Assembly: GCA_905214545.1 (NCBI GenBank)
Contig: CAJMMO010000001.1
Location: forward strand, 1 to 64,000
Source of the DNA: an uncultured bacterium
GTDB lineage: Bacteria; Bacillota; Bacilli; Lactobacillales; Lactobacillaceae
DNA length: 64,000 nucleotides
Reading direction: 5' to 3'
Part shown: one piece after another, positions 16,627 to 25,758 of the stretch
Layout of the letters: each line of letters starts with the position of its first letter
Position numbering within the stretch: the first letter of the stretch is position 1
The notes under the pieces: generated by a model
Database searches by the model: none
The model's input: the letters and a program-made list of their open reading frames with translations, nothing else
Told to the model about the DNA's origin: nothing
Position numbers and translations under genes: made by a program

Positions 16627-17856
16627 ATGAAAAAAGTTTTTAAAGTTATCGCCGCTTTGTGCTTGGCGCTGACAATGCTGGCACCAGCTACGGTGCAGGC
16701 GGCAGGGCCGGCCATGACCGCCAAAAGCGCCGTCGTCATCGATGCCGGCAGCGGCCAAGTGCTTTATGAAAAGAATGCGCAAAAAGCGCGGCCGATTGCC
16801 TCGATCACCAAGCTGCTCACGGTCTACTTGACGATCAAGGCCATCAAGCAGGGCAAGCTGTCCTGGGGCCAGAAGGTCGAGGCACCGGCAGCGGCCATCG
16901 CCAACACGAAAAATGCCGAATTTACCAACGTTCCTTTGAAAAAGGGGCACCGCTATACCATTAGACAATTATATGAGGCCACGATGATGGCGTCGGCTAA
17001 CGGCGCCGCCATGACGCTGGGGCAGGCCGTGGCGGGCTCCCAGCACGCCTTCGTCGTCCAGATGCGCCAGCAGGCCAAGGCCTGGGGGATGCAGGGCGCG
17101 CAGTTTTACACCGCCTGCGGCTTGAGCAACGGCGACGTCGGCAGCGCCCGCTGGGCCAGCGTGCCGGCCAAGGCTGAAAACGAACTCTCGGCCATGGAGG
17201 TCGCCTTTATTGCCCGCAAGCTGTTGAAGCTCTACCCGGCTTTGACCGAGACGACCAGCCGCACGAGCGCTGTCTTTAACGACCGCGGCCAAAAGACCCG
17301 GATGACGACTTTGAACCAGATGCTGCCGGGGCAGGCCTACTACCAAAGCGACCTGCCGGTCGACGGCATGAAGACCGGGACCACCGACGGCGCAGGCCAG
17401 TGCTTTGTCTGCACGACTTGGCAGGGCGGCCGGCGCCTGATCGCGGTCGTGCTGGGCTCAGACCCGCAGAAAAATGAGCTGGCCCGCTTCCAAGACACGG
17501 CAGCACTGCTCCGCTATGTCAAAAGCAATTACCAGCAAGTCGGCGTAGCACCTGGCAAGACCATCGGGACGGCCAAGGTCAACCGCGGCCGCAAGGATTC
17601 CGTTGCACTGACTGCCAAAAAGAGTGCTGTCTACTGGGACCGCTTAGACGGAAAAAAGCTGACTTTCAAATTAGGCGAAGTCAAGGCTCCTGTCTCTAAA
17701 GGTAATTACTTAGGTACTACTACCGTAGCTAGCGGCAGCAATGCTTTGCAAAAGATGGCGGGGTCTAACGGGACTTCTGCCATGCAGGTCAAGCTGTATG
17801 CCAACCAAGACGTCGCCAAGCGCAACTTCTGGGATTGGCTCAAGGGACTGTTTTAA
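16627..17856 (+). CDS. dacA: D-alanyl-D-alanine carboxypeptidase (low-molecular-weight PBP)
   Basis: Trims the terminal D-Ala from peptidoglycan stem peptides outside the membrane. The 409-residue protein has a signal peptide (cleavage near VQA-AG, residues 24-26) and the penicilloyl serine transferase motifs SITK (Ser59-Lys62), SAN (123-125) and KTG (249-251). A beta-rich PBP5-like C-terminal domain follows, ending in NFWDWLKGLF, an amphipathic helix that would tie the enzyme to the membrane. GCAGGAG precedes the ATG. The nnrD gene starts two bases after its stop. Confidence 0.95.
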   Translation: MKKVFKVIAALCLALTMLAPATVQAAGPAMTAKSAVVIDAGSGQVLYEKNAQKARPIASITKLLTVYLTIKAIKQGKLSWGQKVEAPAAAIANTKNAEFTNVPLKKGHRYTIRQLYEATMMASANGAAMTLGQAVAGSQHAFVVQMRQQAKAWGMQGAQFYTACGLSNGDVGSARWASVPAKAENELSAMEVAFIARKLLKLYPALTETTSRTSAVFNDRGQKTRMTTLNQMLPGQAYYQSDLPVDGMKTGTTDGAGQCFVCTTWQGGRRLIAVVLGSDPQKNELARFQDTAALLRYVKSNYQQVGVAPGKTIGTAKVNRGRKDSVALTAKKSAVYWDRLDGKKLTFKLGEVKAPVSKGNYLGTTTVASGSNALQKMAGSNGTSAMQVKLYANQDVAKRNFWDWLKGLF

Positions 17857-17858
17857 TA

Positions 17859-18713
17859 ATGGAAAAAATCACTGCAGAAATTTTAAACAAGGTCGTCACG
17901 AAACGGCCGCAAGAGTCGCACAAAGGCAACTATGGCCGCGTGCTCCTCATCGGCGGCAGCAGCAACTTCGGCGGCGCCATCTTAATGGCGGCCGAAGGGG
18001 CCCTGAATGCTGGAGCAGGTCTCATCACGGTGGCCACCCACTCCATCAACAACGCCGCCTTGCACGCGCGCCTGCCCGAGGCCATGTTCGTCGACTGGCA
18101 CGACCGCGGACTTGGCCAGCTGATAAAGAAGATGGACGTCGTCTGCATCGGCCCCGGCCTGGGCGGCGGCAGCACGGCAACTGCCTTGATGCAGCTGGTC
18201 GCAGACAGCTGCGGCCCGGCCCAAAAGGTCGTCATGGACGCCAGCGCCTTAGACCTGCTGGCTAAAAACCCGGACCTGCTGCCAAAGCGCGCCGGGCTCG
18301 TCGTCTTCACGCCCCACCAGATGGAATGGCAGCGTTTAAGCGGCATCCAGATCGCCTTCCAAGACGACGCCGCTAACCAGACGGCGCTGCAGCAGCTGCT
18401 CGGCACCCAGCGCGGGGTCTTGGTCTTGAAGTCTTCACGCACCCGCGTCTATTTCGATGGGCAAGTCTTTCAAAACACGGCCGGCAACCCGGCCATGGCC
18501 ACCGGCGGCATGGGCGACACCTTAGCCGGCATCATCAGCGGCTTTTTAGGCCAGTTCCCAGGCGACTTGGACCCGGTCCTGGCAGCGGTTTACGCCCACT
18601 CCAAGGCTGCCGACATTCTGGCGGCTGACCGCTACGTCGTAAGGCCGACCGAAGTCAGTGCTTTTTTACCAAAATTAATGAAATTATCTGCAGACAAAAG
18701 TGCTAGTATGTAA
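17859..18713 (+). CDS. nnrD: ADP/ATP-dependent NAD(P)H-hydrate dehydratase
   Basis: Repairs hydrated NADH and NADPH by dehydrating the S epimer with a nucleotide cofactor. The 284-residue ribokinase-like protein shows NYGRVLLIGGSSNFGGAI, GPGLGGG, PHQMEW and the family signature NPAMATGGMGDTLAGIISG. It is the stand-alone dehydratase form; no epimerase (YjeF N-terminal) domain is fused or adjacent. ATG 17859 is chosen because it lies just after the dacA stop and precedes the conserved region; AAGGGA within the dacA end serves as the ribosome site. It forms an operon with dacA. Confidence 0.93.
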   Translation: MEKITAEILNKVVTKRPQESHKGNYGRVLLIGGSSNFGGAILMAAEGALNAGAGLITVATHSINNAALHARLPEAMFVDWHDRGLGQLIKKMDVVCIGPGLGGGSTATALMQLVADSCGPAQKVVMDASALDLLAKNPDLLPKRAGLVVFTPHQMEWQRLSGIQIAFQDDAANQTALQQLLGTQRGVLVLKSSRTRVYFDGQVFQNTAGNPAMATGGMGDTLAGIISGFLGQFPGDLDPVLAAVYAHSKAADILAADRYVVRPTEVSAFLPKLMKLSADKSASM

Positions 18714-18746
18714 ACTTGGATTTTTAGAAATAAGGGGATTTTGTAA

Positions 18747-19859
18747 ATGTTAAAAAAGAACATCACTTTATTAGCAGCAGCTGCCTTAGCCGGCGTCACT
18801 ATGATGTCAGCCGGTCCTGTCCAAGCTGCCGATCAAGCTCAGCCTGCAGCAACTGCTTCCGCACGGGTAGTTCCGACCCAAGCTGTCGGCCGCATCGTTT
18901 ATAACGGCCGCGGCAAGGTCGCTTTGTGGAGCAACTACGAAAAGCCCCACACCATCACCGGATACGTAGCTAACAACACTTCTTGGAAGGTGCTCAGCAC
19001 CGCCGTTTTGCCAGACGGCCACATTATGTACAGCCTGGGCCACAACCAATGGGTTGACGCCAACTACTTGAAGCTTTCCGACAGCTCAGCTGACACCAAG
19101 ACCGCTGACAGCAAGCCTGCCGACAGCAGCTTCACTGTGAAAAACGTCTCCGGCGTCGTTGTCGTTACCTACCACGGCCGCGGCAAGGTTGCTTTGTGGG
19201 ACAATTACACCAGCCCACGCCACACCACCGGCAACTACGTCGCAAACGGCAGCCGCTGGCAAGCAAGCGCCATTGCCACTAACGCAAACGGCGAAAAGTG
19301 GTACAAGCTGGGCCGGCAATGGCTGTCAGCTGAATACGGCTACATGGTCAACGAAGACGCCGTTGTCAGCGGCAAGCAAAACAATAAGCAAGCTACTAAG
19401 CCTGCTTCAAAGCCAACTGCTGAAACCGGTACGGTTGTCGTTGCCTACCACGGCAGACAAGGCGCGCCTGTTTACAGCAACTACGACGGCAAGACCTTAG
19501 TGCGCCGCGTTGCCAACAACAGCCGCCTGCAAGCCAGCCAAGTGGTCAAAGACAAGTCCGGCAAGCAATGGTTCAAGATCGGCGACAACGCCTGGATCTC
19601 AGCTGACAACGCCTACCTGCAATGGAACACCGTCAACCAAGACGCCAAGAAGGGCCAATCCGGCACTTTGCGCGTGGTCTACAACGGCCGCGGCAAGGTC
19701 GCTGTCTGGAGCGGCTACGGCAAGGACCGCAAGGTCGTAAAATACCTGCCGAAGGGTTCTTACTGGAAGTACTTTGATGCTGCAAAAGACCAGGCCGGCA
19801 ATAATTGGTATAACCTCGGCGGCAACCAATGGATTAGCGGAGAATATGTTGCTCTGTAA
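18747..19859 (+). CDS. Exported SLAP-domain protein with four repeats
   Basis: The 370-residue protein has a signal peptide (cleavage near VQA-AD, residues 25-29) and then four SLAP (surface layer-associated) modules at about 48-110, 137-200, 228-291 and 307-370. Each runs from V-Y-x-G-R-G-K-V-A-L-W through V-A-N-N-S-x-W to W-Y-x-L-G-x-N-Q-W-I-S-A-x-Y; the third is the most diverged (GRQGAPVYSNY). SLAP modules bind cell-wall polymers in lactobacilli. No catalytic domain is present, so it may be a wall coat or scaffold. An extended -10 TGCTAGTAT at 18701-18709 may drive it. No terminator separates it from the argS leader. Confidence 0.9.
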   Translation: MLKKNITLLAAAALAGVTMMSAGPVQAADQAQPAATASARVVPTQAVGRIVYNGRGKVALWSNYEKPHTITGYVANNTSWKVLSTAVLPDGHIMYSLGHNQWVDANYLKLSDSSADTKTADSKPADSSFTVKNVSGVVVVTYHGRGKVALWDNYTSPRHTTGNYVANGSRWQASAIATNANGEKWYKLGRQWLSAEYGYMVNEDAVVSGKQNNKQATKPASKPTAETGTVVVAYHGRQGAPVYSNYDGKTLVRRVANNSRLQASQVVKDKSGKQWFKIGDNAWISADNAYLQWNTVNQDAKKGQSGTLRVVYNGRGKVAVWSGYGKDRKVVKYLPKGSYWKYFDAAKDQAGNNWYNLGGNQWISGEYVAL

Positions 19860-19861
19860 TG

Positions 19862-20096
19862 ATGACAAATGAAAAGATACCTGCTATAATCCAAATGGTA
19901 TAGGTCAGAAAAAGTAATTGTCCATACTTTTTTCAGCGAGTCTGCGTGCGATGCGAGGCAGGCAAAAGTTAGGCAATGAAACGCCCTGGCCCCGTTCATT
20001 TGAATTGTTTGAGCGGGTGGATTTTACTCCACCAATAAGAGTGGTACCGCGGGAATATCTCGTCTCTTTCTTTTTTCAAAGAAAGAGACTTTTTTA
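19862..20096 (+). promoter_or_regulatory. Promoter and T-box leader of argS
   Basis: ATGACA (19862-19867), 17 bases, TATAAT (19885-19890) form a strong promoter beginning two bases past the SLAP gene stop. The leader has T-box stem I features, the conserved AGAGTGGTACCGCG at 20038-20051 and a terminator GTCTCTTTCTTT/AAAGAAAGAGAC (20062-20089) followed by T residues. Uncharged tRNA-Arg would pair with the T-box bulge and favour readthrough into argS. The specifier is likely CGC near 19982, but this needs a folded model. Confidence 0.9.
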
Positions 20097-20132
20097 TTTA
20101 CATTAGAAATTACTTAAAAAAGGAGCAGGCGC

Positions 20133-21812
20133 ATGGATTTTAAGCAGGAGATTGTAAAACTGGTTGGCGAGCAAGTTGACTTGCCGGCTGAAAAGATTGC
20201 TGCTTTAATCGAAAGACCAAAGAACCAGCAGATGGGCGACTATGCCTTTCCAGCTTTTGCTCTGGCTAAAATTGAGCACAAAAACCCGGCTGAGATCGCA
20301 GCGAGAATCGCTGGGGCCATCGACAGCCCATACTTTGACAAGATCACGGCGGTCGGCCCTTACGTGAACTTTGCCATCAACCACGAAACCTTGGCTAAAA
20401 GTACGATCAGCGCAGTCTTGGCACAAGGCAGTAGCTACGGCAAGCAAACTTTAGGCCACGGCAACGTCCCAATCGACATGTCGAGCCCGAACATCGCCAA
20501 GCCGATGTCAATGGGCCACTTGCGGTCGACTGTGATCGGCAACTCCATTGCCAACATTTACGAAAAAGTCGGCTACAGCCCAATCAAGATCAACTACATC
20601 GGCGACTACGGCACCCAGTTCGGCAAGCTGATCGCGGCTTACAAGCACTGGGGCAGCGAAGAAGCCGTCAAAGAAGACCCGATCACCAACTTATTCCACT
20701 ACTACGTCCGCTTCCACAAAGAGGCTGAAGAACACCCTGAATTAAACGACGAAGGCCGCGAATGGTTCAAGAAGCTGGAAGACGGGGATGAAGAAGCCGT
20801 TTCGCTTTGGAAGTGGTTCAGAGAAGTTTCCTTAAAGGACTTCAAACGCATCTACAAGGAATTGGGCATCAGCTTTGACTCTTACAACGGCGAAGCCTTT
20901 TTCAACGACAAGATGCAACCGGTTGTGGACGAATTAAAGGAAAAAGGTCTGCTGCACGAATCACGCGGTGCGCAAGTTGTCGACATGGGGCCTGACGAAA
21001 ACCCAGCCATCATCGTCAAGTCCGACGGCACCAGCATCTACCTGACCCGGGACCTGGCCGCAGCCATCTGGCGGATGAAGGAATACCACTTCGCTCAAAT
21101 GCTCTACGTGGTCGGCGGCGAACAGGCCCAGCACTTCGTCGAATTGAAGGCTGTCTTAAAGAAGATGGGCTATGACTGGTCCGACGACATCCACTACATC
21201 CCGTTCGGCCTGATCACCCAGGGCGGCAAGAAGCTGTCGACCAGAAAGGGCAACGTCGTCTTCTTAGACCAAGTCTTAAAAGACGCAGTCAAGCTGGCCA
21301 AACAGCAGATTGAAGAAAAGAACCCGGACTTGGCCGACAAGGACCAAGTAGCCCACGCAGTCGGTGTCGGCGCCGTGGTCTTCCACGACCTGAAGAACGA
21401 CCGCTTAGACAACTTCGACTTCAACCTGGAAGAAGTTGTCCGCTTTGAAGGCGACACGGGCCCGTACGTCCAATACACAAACGCCCGGGCCCAAAGCGTC
21501 TTGCGCAAGGCCGGCCAAAAGGTCGATCCAAACGCAGACTTGGCACTGTCAGACGACGCTTCGTTTGCAGTTGCCAAGGACTTGGCTGATTTCCCTGCAT
21601 TAATTGCGCGGGCAGCCAAGGAGTACGAGCCATCGATCATCGCTAAGTACGCTTTGTCTTTGGCTAAGAAATTCAACAAATACTACGCTAAGGTAAAAAT
21701 CTTGGTACCTGACGAGCAGCTGAACGCTCGTCTGGCTTTAGTTCAGGCCAGCTCGCTTGTTTTAACGGAAAGCTTGCGCCTGTTGGGTGTTGAGGCACCT
21801 GAGGAAATGTAG
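20133..21812 (+). CDS. argS: Arginyl-tRNA synthetase
   Basis: Charges tRNA-Arg. The 559-residue class I enzyme has the ArgRS N-terminal domain, the HIGH-type region SSPNIAKPMSMGHLRSTVIG near residue 115, a KLSTRKGNVV motif (KMSKS equivalent) near 370, and the C-terminal anticodon-binding DALR domain ending LRLLGVEAPEEM. AAAAGGAG precedes the ATG. Expression is controlled by the T-box. The aldolase gene starts 26 bases later without a visible terminator. Confidence 0.97.
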   Translation: MDFKQEIVKLVGEQVDLPAEKIAALIERPKNQQMGDYAFPAFALAKIEHKNPAEIAARIAGAIDSPYFDKITAVGPYVNFAINHETLAKSTISAVLAQGSSYGKQTLGHGNVPIDMSSPNIAKPMSMGHLRSTVIGNSIANIYEKVGYSPIKINYIGDYGTQFGKLIAAYKHWGSEEAVKEDPITNLFHYYVRFHKEAEEHPELNDEGREWFKKLEDGDEEAVSLWKWFREVSLKDFKRIYKELGISFDSYNGEAFFNDKMQPVVDELKEKGLLHESRGAQVVDMGPDENPAIIVKSDGTSIYLTRDLAAAIWRMKEYHFAQMLYVVGGEQAQHFVELKAVLKKMGYDWSDDIHYIPFGLITQGGKKLSTRKGNVVFLDQVLKDAVKLAKQQIEEKNPDLADKDQVAHAVGVGAVVFHDLKNDRLDNFDFNLEEVVRFEGDTGPYVQYTNARAQSVLRKAGQKVDPNADLALSDDASFAVAKDLADFPALIARAAKEYEPSIIAKYALSLAKKFNKYYAKVKILVPDEQLNARLALVQASSLVLTESLRLLGVEAPEEM

Positions 21813-21838
21813 CTGGCTAGGTTACAGGAGGTTATTAG

Positions 21839-22756
21839 ATGGCTTACTTTGTTAATGGGAATGACTATTTCAAGGCGGCTCGCGCCGGTCATTACGCATT
21901 GGGAGCTTATAATACCAATAATTTAGAATGGACACGTGCCATTTTGTACACGGCCCAGCAAACAAGAACACCGCTGCTCATTCAAGTTTCGATGGGGGCT
22001 GCCCGTTACATGGGCGGCTACAAGCTGGTTAAGCACCTGATCGAAGACGAGATGGACAGTATGAAGATCACCATACCTGTGATCCTTAACTTGGACCACG
22101 GCGACTATGAGGCTGCCAAGGAATGTATCGCTTTAGGCTATTCATCCGTGATGTTTGACGGCCACAAGCTGCCGGTGGCTGAGAACTACCAAAAGACCAA
22201 GGAAATCGTCCGCCTGGCCCACGAAAAAGGGATTTCGGTCGAGGCCGAGATCGGCAAGATCGGTGAAAACCAGGGCGCTTACGCCGCTGAGCTGGCAACG
22301 GTCCGCGACGCGCGTGCCTTTGCCGACATCGGCGTCGACAAGCTGGCGGCCTGCATCGGCAATATCCACGGGATCTACCCGAAGAACTGGCCGGGCCTGA
22401 ACTTCCAGCGCCTGCGCGAGATTGCCGCAGCGATCGACACGCCGCTTGTTTTACACGGCGGCTCCGGCATCCCGAAAGACCAGATTCAAGAATCGATCAA
22501 GTACGGCATTGCCAAGATCAACATCAATACCGAATTTCAGCAGGCTTTCCAAAAGGCCACCCGCGAATACATTGAAGCGGGCCGCGACCTGAACTTGGCA
22601 GATAAAGGCTACGATCCGCGCAAGCTGTTAAAGCCCGGCACTAAAGCCATTGAGGCCTCAATGCGCGAGATGATTCAATGGATGGGCACCCCAACCGTTG
22701 ATGAAATTGCAGCCCAGCAAGCACAAGCTGCGCAAGTACCAGCAGAAGCTAAATAA
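21839..22756 (+). CDS. fba: Class II fructose-bisphosphate aldolase
   Basis: Splits fructose 1,6-bisphosphate in glycolysis using zinc. The 305-residue protein has LDHGD (zinc His and catalytic Asp), VEAEIGKIGENQGAY, IGNIHGIYPK, VLHGGSGIP (zinc His, phosphate loop) and KININTEFQ. GGAGG precedes the ATG. It sits 26 bases behind argS with no own promoter seen, which would place it in the T-box transcript; a promoter inside argS is possible. Its codon use is ordinary for the region rather than the biased pattern of glpK or rplT, which is unexpected for a main glycolytic enzyme. A tagatose-bisphosphate aldolase role cannot be excluded from sequence alone. Confidence 0.9.
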   Translation: MAYFVNGNDYFKAARAGHYALGAYNTNNLEWTRAILYTAQQTRTPLLIQVSMGAARYMGGYKLVKHLIEDEMDSMKITIPVILNLDHGDYEAAKECIALGYSSVMFDGHKLPVAENYQKTKEIVRLAHEKGISVEAEIGKIGENQGAYAAELATVRDARAFADIGVDKLAACIGNIHGIYPKNWPGLNFQRLREIAAAIDTPLVLHGGSGIPKDQIQESIKYGIAKININTEFQQAFQKATREYIEAGRDLNLADKGYDPRKLLKPGTKAIEASMREMIQWMGTPTVDEIAAQQAQAAQVPAEAK

Positions 22757-22785
22757 AAAAAGCCCCCGCAAAGGGGCTTTTTTTT
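22756..22785 (+). terminator. Terminator between fba and the pseudouridine synthase (bidirectional)
   Basis: A stem AAAAGCCCC/GGGGCTTTT with a small loop and long A and T runs on the two sides. It ends fba and overlaps the stop codon of the convergent gene, so it probably serves both. Confidence 0.92.
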
Positions 22786-23629
22786 ATTTGGGCAAAAGGA
22801 TTGTCTTCTCGGTAAAGCTGAATGGTAAAATGAGCCGCATGCGAAAGGCTGTGAGCTGCAACTGCTGTTCGTTTTGATAATTCACGTTATAAAGCGGGTC
22901 GCCGCAGATGGGCCAGCCGCAGCTTGCCAAGTGGACGCGCAGCTGGTGGGTGCGGCCGGTCTCAAGGCTTAAAAGCAGCTGGGCCCTTTTTCCTTTTCTC
23001 TGCAGGACCTTAAAATGGGTGACGGCATGCAAGCCGTCTGCGGTGACCATCCGCTTGCGCTGGTCATTGGGATCATGTCCGATCGCCTTGTCGATGGTAC
23101 CGGCGTCTGGCAGCGGGGCATTGATATCCACCCAGGCCAGGTAGTCGCGTTGGCAGATCTTTTTACTCAGCTCCTGGTTTAAGATCGGGACGGCGGCCGG
23201 ATTTTTGGCAACTAGCAATAGCCCGCGCGTCAGCATGTCCAGCCTGTGGACAACATAGGGACTGCTGCCTAAATAAGTTGCACAGTCGTTGAGTGCTGTG
23301 TCTGTTTCAAAAAGGTTGGGGTGGGTCTTTTGCCCCGCCGGCTTGTCGATGACTAAAAGGTTGTCATCTTCATAGACGACGCGCGGAAACTTCCCGCTTG
23401 CCGCATAGCTTTGCTGGTGGGGTTCGACATGGTTTAAGACAATTACGACTTCGTCGCCAGGGCAGACTTGCTCATTAAAATTGCGGTAGCTGCCATTGAC
23501 CGTCACGGCCTTTTCAATTCTTAAAAAGTGGCGCCACTTGCGCTGAATCAGCAGATCAGCCAGCAGGTCCTTGACGCTTTCCGGCGCGCGGTCTTTGGGA
23601 AAAATTAGTTTAAAGCGATAATTATTCAT
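22784..23629 (-). CDS. RluA-family pseudouridine synthase
   Basis: Converts uridine to pseudouridine in rRNA or tRNA. The protein has an S4-like N-terminal RNA-binding part (about residues 1-85), then the RluA catalytic motif HRLDMLTRGLLLVAKN with the essential Asp, and RTHQLRVHLA near the C-terminus. The start is set at ATG 23629 (MNNYRFKLIFPKD), giving 281 residues; upstream sequence in frame lies in the promoter region shared with the divergent PBP gene. The ribosome site is poor. The exact target base is not predictable; several paralogues are usual in Firmicutes. Confidence 0.9.
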   Translation of the reverse strand: MNNYRFKLIFPKDRAPESVKDLLADLLIQRKWRHFLRIEKAVTVNGSYRNFNEQVCPGDEVVIVLNHVEPHQQSYAASGKFPRVVYEDDNLLVIDKPAGQKTHPNLFETDTALNDCATYLGSSPYVVHRLDMLTRGLLLVAKNPAAVPILNQELSKKICQRDYLAWVDINAPLPDAGTIDKAIGHDPNDQRKRMVTADGLHAVTHFKVLQRKGKRAQLLLSLETGRTHQLRVHLASCGWPICGDPLYNVNYQNEQQLQLTAFRMRLILPFSFTEKTILLPK

Positions 23630-23684
23630 GGTTTTCGGGCATGTGCTAAAATCTAGATAAATTTTGTTTACGAAGGAACGGTTT

Positions 23685-25736
23685 ATGGAACAAGAACAGT
23701 CACGTGAAAAGCAGAAGACGGGCCTGAAATACTGGCTCTGGCGCATCCAATTCTGGCGCTGGCTGCTTTTAGCTTTCCTGCTCATCGTCCTTGCCACCTG
23801 TACTTATTATACAGTCAAGGTAAAGACGTCCAACATCGCCAACCTCAAGGCGTCGCTTTCCACGACGACCCAGATCTACGATCAAGACGGCAACAAAGCC
23901 GGCGAGCTTTACGCACAAAAGGGCAGCTTCGTGCCCTTAAGCAGGATCTCGCCGAAGATTCAAAACGCGGTCATCGCCACCGAGGACCGGACTTTTTACA
24001 CCAACCCGGGCTTTTCGGTCAAGGGCATGGCGCGCGCAGCCATCATGGGCATTATCCACCGCGGCATTGTCGGCGGCGGGTCGACTCTAACCCAGCAGCT
24101 GGCTAAAAACGCGCTGTTAACCCAGCAGCAGACCATGTCGCGCAAGGTCGAGGAACTGTTTTTTGCCATCGAGATCAACCACGTCTACTCGAAAAAAGAC
24201 ATCCTGACCATGTACTTGAACAACGCCTACTTCGGCAACGGGGTCTGGGGCGTGCAGGACGCGTCGCGGCGTTACTTCGGCTGCAACGCCGACGAAGTCA
24301 GCCTGGCCCAGGCCGCCACGCTGGCGGGGATGCTGCGCAACCCGGGCATGTACAACCCGCGCGACCACCGAGACTATGCGACTTCGCGGCGCAACGTTGT
24401 CTTAGGCCTGATGGCCGAAACGGGCAAGATCTCAAAATCAGAAGAAAGAGCGGCGCAAAAAGAGCCGATGACTTTGTCTGACACCTACGAGCAGACCGAC
24501 GGCTACCGCTACCCTTACTTTTTCGACGAGGTCGTCAACGAGGCGATCAGCCGCTACGGCCTGACCGAAGAGCAGGTCATGAACAAGGGCCTGAAGATCT
24601 ACACCACCTTGAACCAGAACTGGCAGCGCGGCCTGCAGAACAGCTTTGAAAACAGCGCCAACTTCCCGGCAACCGCCGCTGATGGCACTAAGACGCAGGG
24701 TGCAAGCGTGGCGATGGACCCGAACACCGGCGCCGTGCGGGCTTTAGTCGGCGGCCGCGGCGAGCACGTCTTCCGCGGCTACAACCGTGCAACGCAGATG
24801 AAACGCCAGCCGGGGTCCAGCATCAAGCCGCTGGCCGTCTACACGCCGGCCCTGCAAAACGGCTACCATTACGACTCCGACCTGTCCAACAAGCTGCAGA
24901 CCTTTGGCAAAAACAACTACGAGCCCCACAACGTCGATAACGGCTACTCCGACACGATCCCGATGTACGTGGCTTTGGCCCAGAGCAAGAACGTGCCGGC
25001 CGTTTGGCTTTTAGACAAGATCGGCGTCCAGCGCGGCGTGCAGTCGCTCAACAACTTCGGCATCTCGGTGCCAAAACGCGACCAAAACCTGGCGCTGGCC
25101 TTGGGCGGCCTGTCCACCGGGGTTTCGCCGGTGCAGATGGCGCGCGCCTACTGTGCTTTTGCCAATAACGGCAACCTGCCGAACCAGGCCTACGTGATCA
25201 CGAAGATCACGGACGCCAGCGGCAAGGTCTTAGCGCAAAACCACCAGACCGCCAACCACCGGATCATGTCGGAAAACACCAGCAAGGAAATGACCTCGAT
25301 GCTGCTGGACGTCTTCACCCAAGGCACGGGCCAAAGCGCCCAGCCTGCGGGCTACCAAGTCGCCGGCAAGACCGGGTCGACCGAGGTGCCGAACTCTTAC
25401 GGCTTTGGCACCAAAGACCAATGGATCGTGGGCTACACGCCTGACCTGGTCCTGGCCACCTGGGTCGGCTTTGACAAGACCGACGAGCAGCACTTCATGC
25501 ACGGCGTGTCTGAGACCGGGGTCACCCACCTCTACAAGTCCGAGATGGAAAACATTTTGCCTTACAGCAAGAAGACCCGCTTTACCGAAAAGCCGGCTGG
25601 CGAGATCCAGAAGGCAAACGGCGCAAGCAGCAATATCTGGGGCAAGATCGGCGAAAGTCTCCAGCGCGGCATAGGTGGGGCCGGTAGCAAGGTCAATGAA
25701 TGGTATAATAATCTCAAGGGCCTTTTTGGCCGCTAA
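23685..25736 (+). CDS. Class A penicillin-binding protein (PBP1A-type)
   Basis: A bifunctional peptidoglycan synthase of about 683 residues. A membrane helix at about 24-48 is followed by the glycosyltransferase 51 domain (EDRTFY with Glu100, GGGSTLTQQLAKN, then KKDILTMYLNNAYFGNGVWG) and a transpeptidase domain with SSIK (Ser378-Lys381), SKN (434-436) and KTG (562-564). The ATG at 23685 follows GAAGGAA. An extended -10, TGC-TAAAAT at 23644-23652, is a likely promoter, divergent from the pseudouridine synthase. The C-terminus is a short linker, without a PASTA domain. YlbF follows 22 bases downstream. Confidence 0.95.
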   Translation: MEQEQSREKQKTGLKYWLWRIQFWRWLLLAFLLIVLATCTYYTVKVKTSNIANLKASLSTTTQIYDQDGNKAGELYAQKGSFVPLSRISPKIQNAVIATEDRTFYTNPGFSVKGMARAAIMGIIHRGIVGGGSTLTQQLAKNALLTQQQTMSRKVEELFFAIEINHVYSKKDILTMYLNNAYFGNGVWGVQDASRRYFGCNADEVSLAQAATLAGMLRNPGMYNPRDHRDYATSRRNVVLGLMAETGKISKSEERAAQKEPMTLSDTYEQTDGYRYPYFFDEVVNEAISRYGLTEEQVMNKGLKIYTTLNQNWQRGLQNSFENSANFPATAADGTKTQGASVAMDPNTGAVRALVGGRGEHVFRGYNRATQMKRQPGSSIKPLAVYTPALQNGYHYDSDLSNKLQTFGKNNYEPHNVDNGYSDTIPMYVALAQSKNVPAVWLLDKIGVQRGVQSLNNFGISVPKRDQNLALALGGLSTGVSPVQMARAYCAFANNGNLPNQAYVITKITDASGKVLAQNHQTANHRIMSENTSKEMTSMLLDVFTQGTGQSAQPAGYQVAGKTGSTEVPNSYGFGTKDQWIVGYTPDLVLATWVGFDKTDEQHFMHGVSETGVTHLYKSEMENILPYSKKTRFTEKPAGEIQKANGASSNIWGKIGESLQRGIGGAGSKVNEWYNNLKGLFGR

Positions 25737-25758
25737 AAATAGATGAGGAGACAAGACA

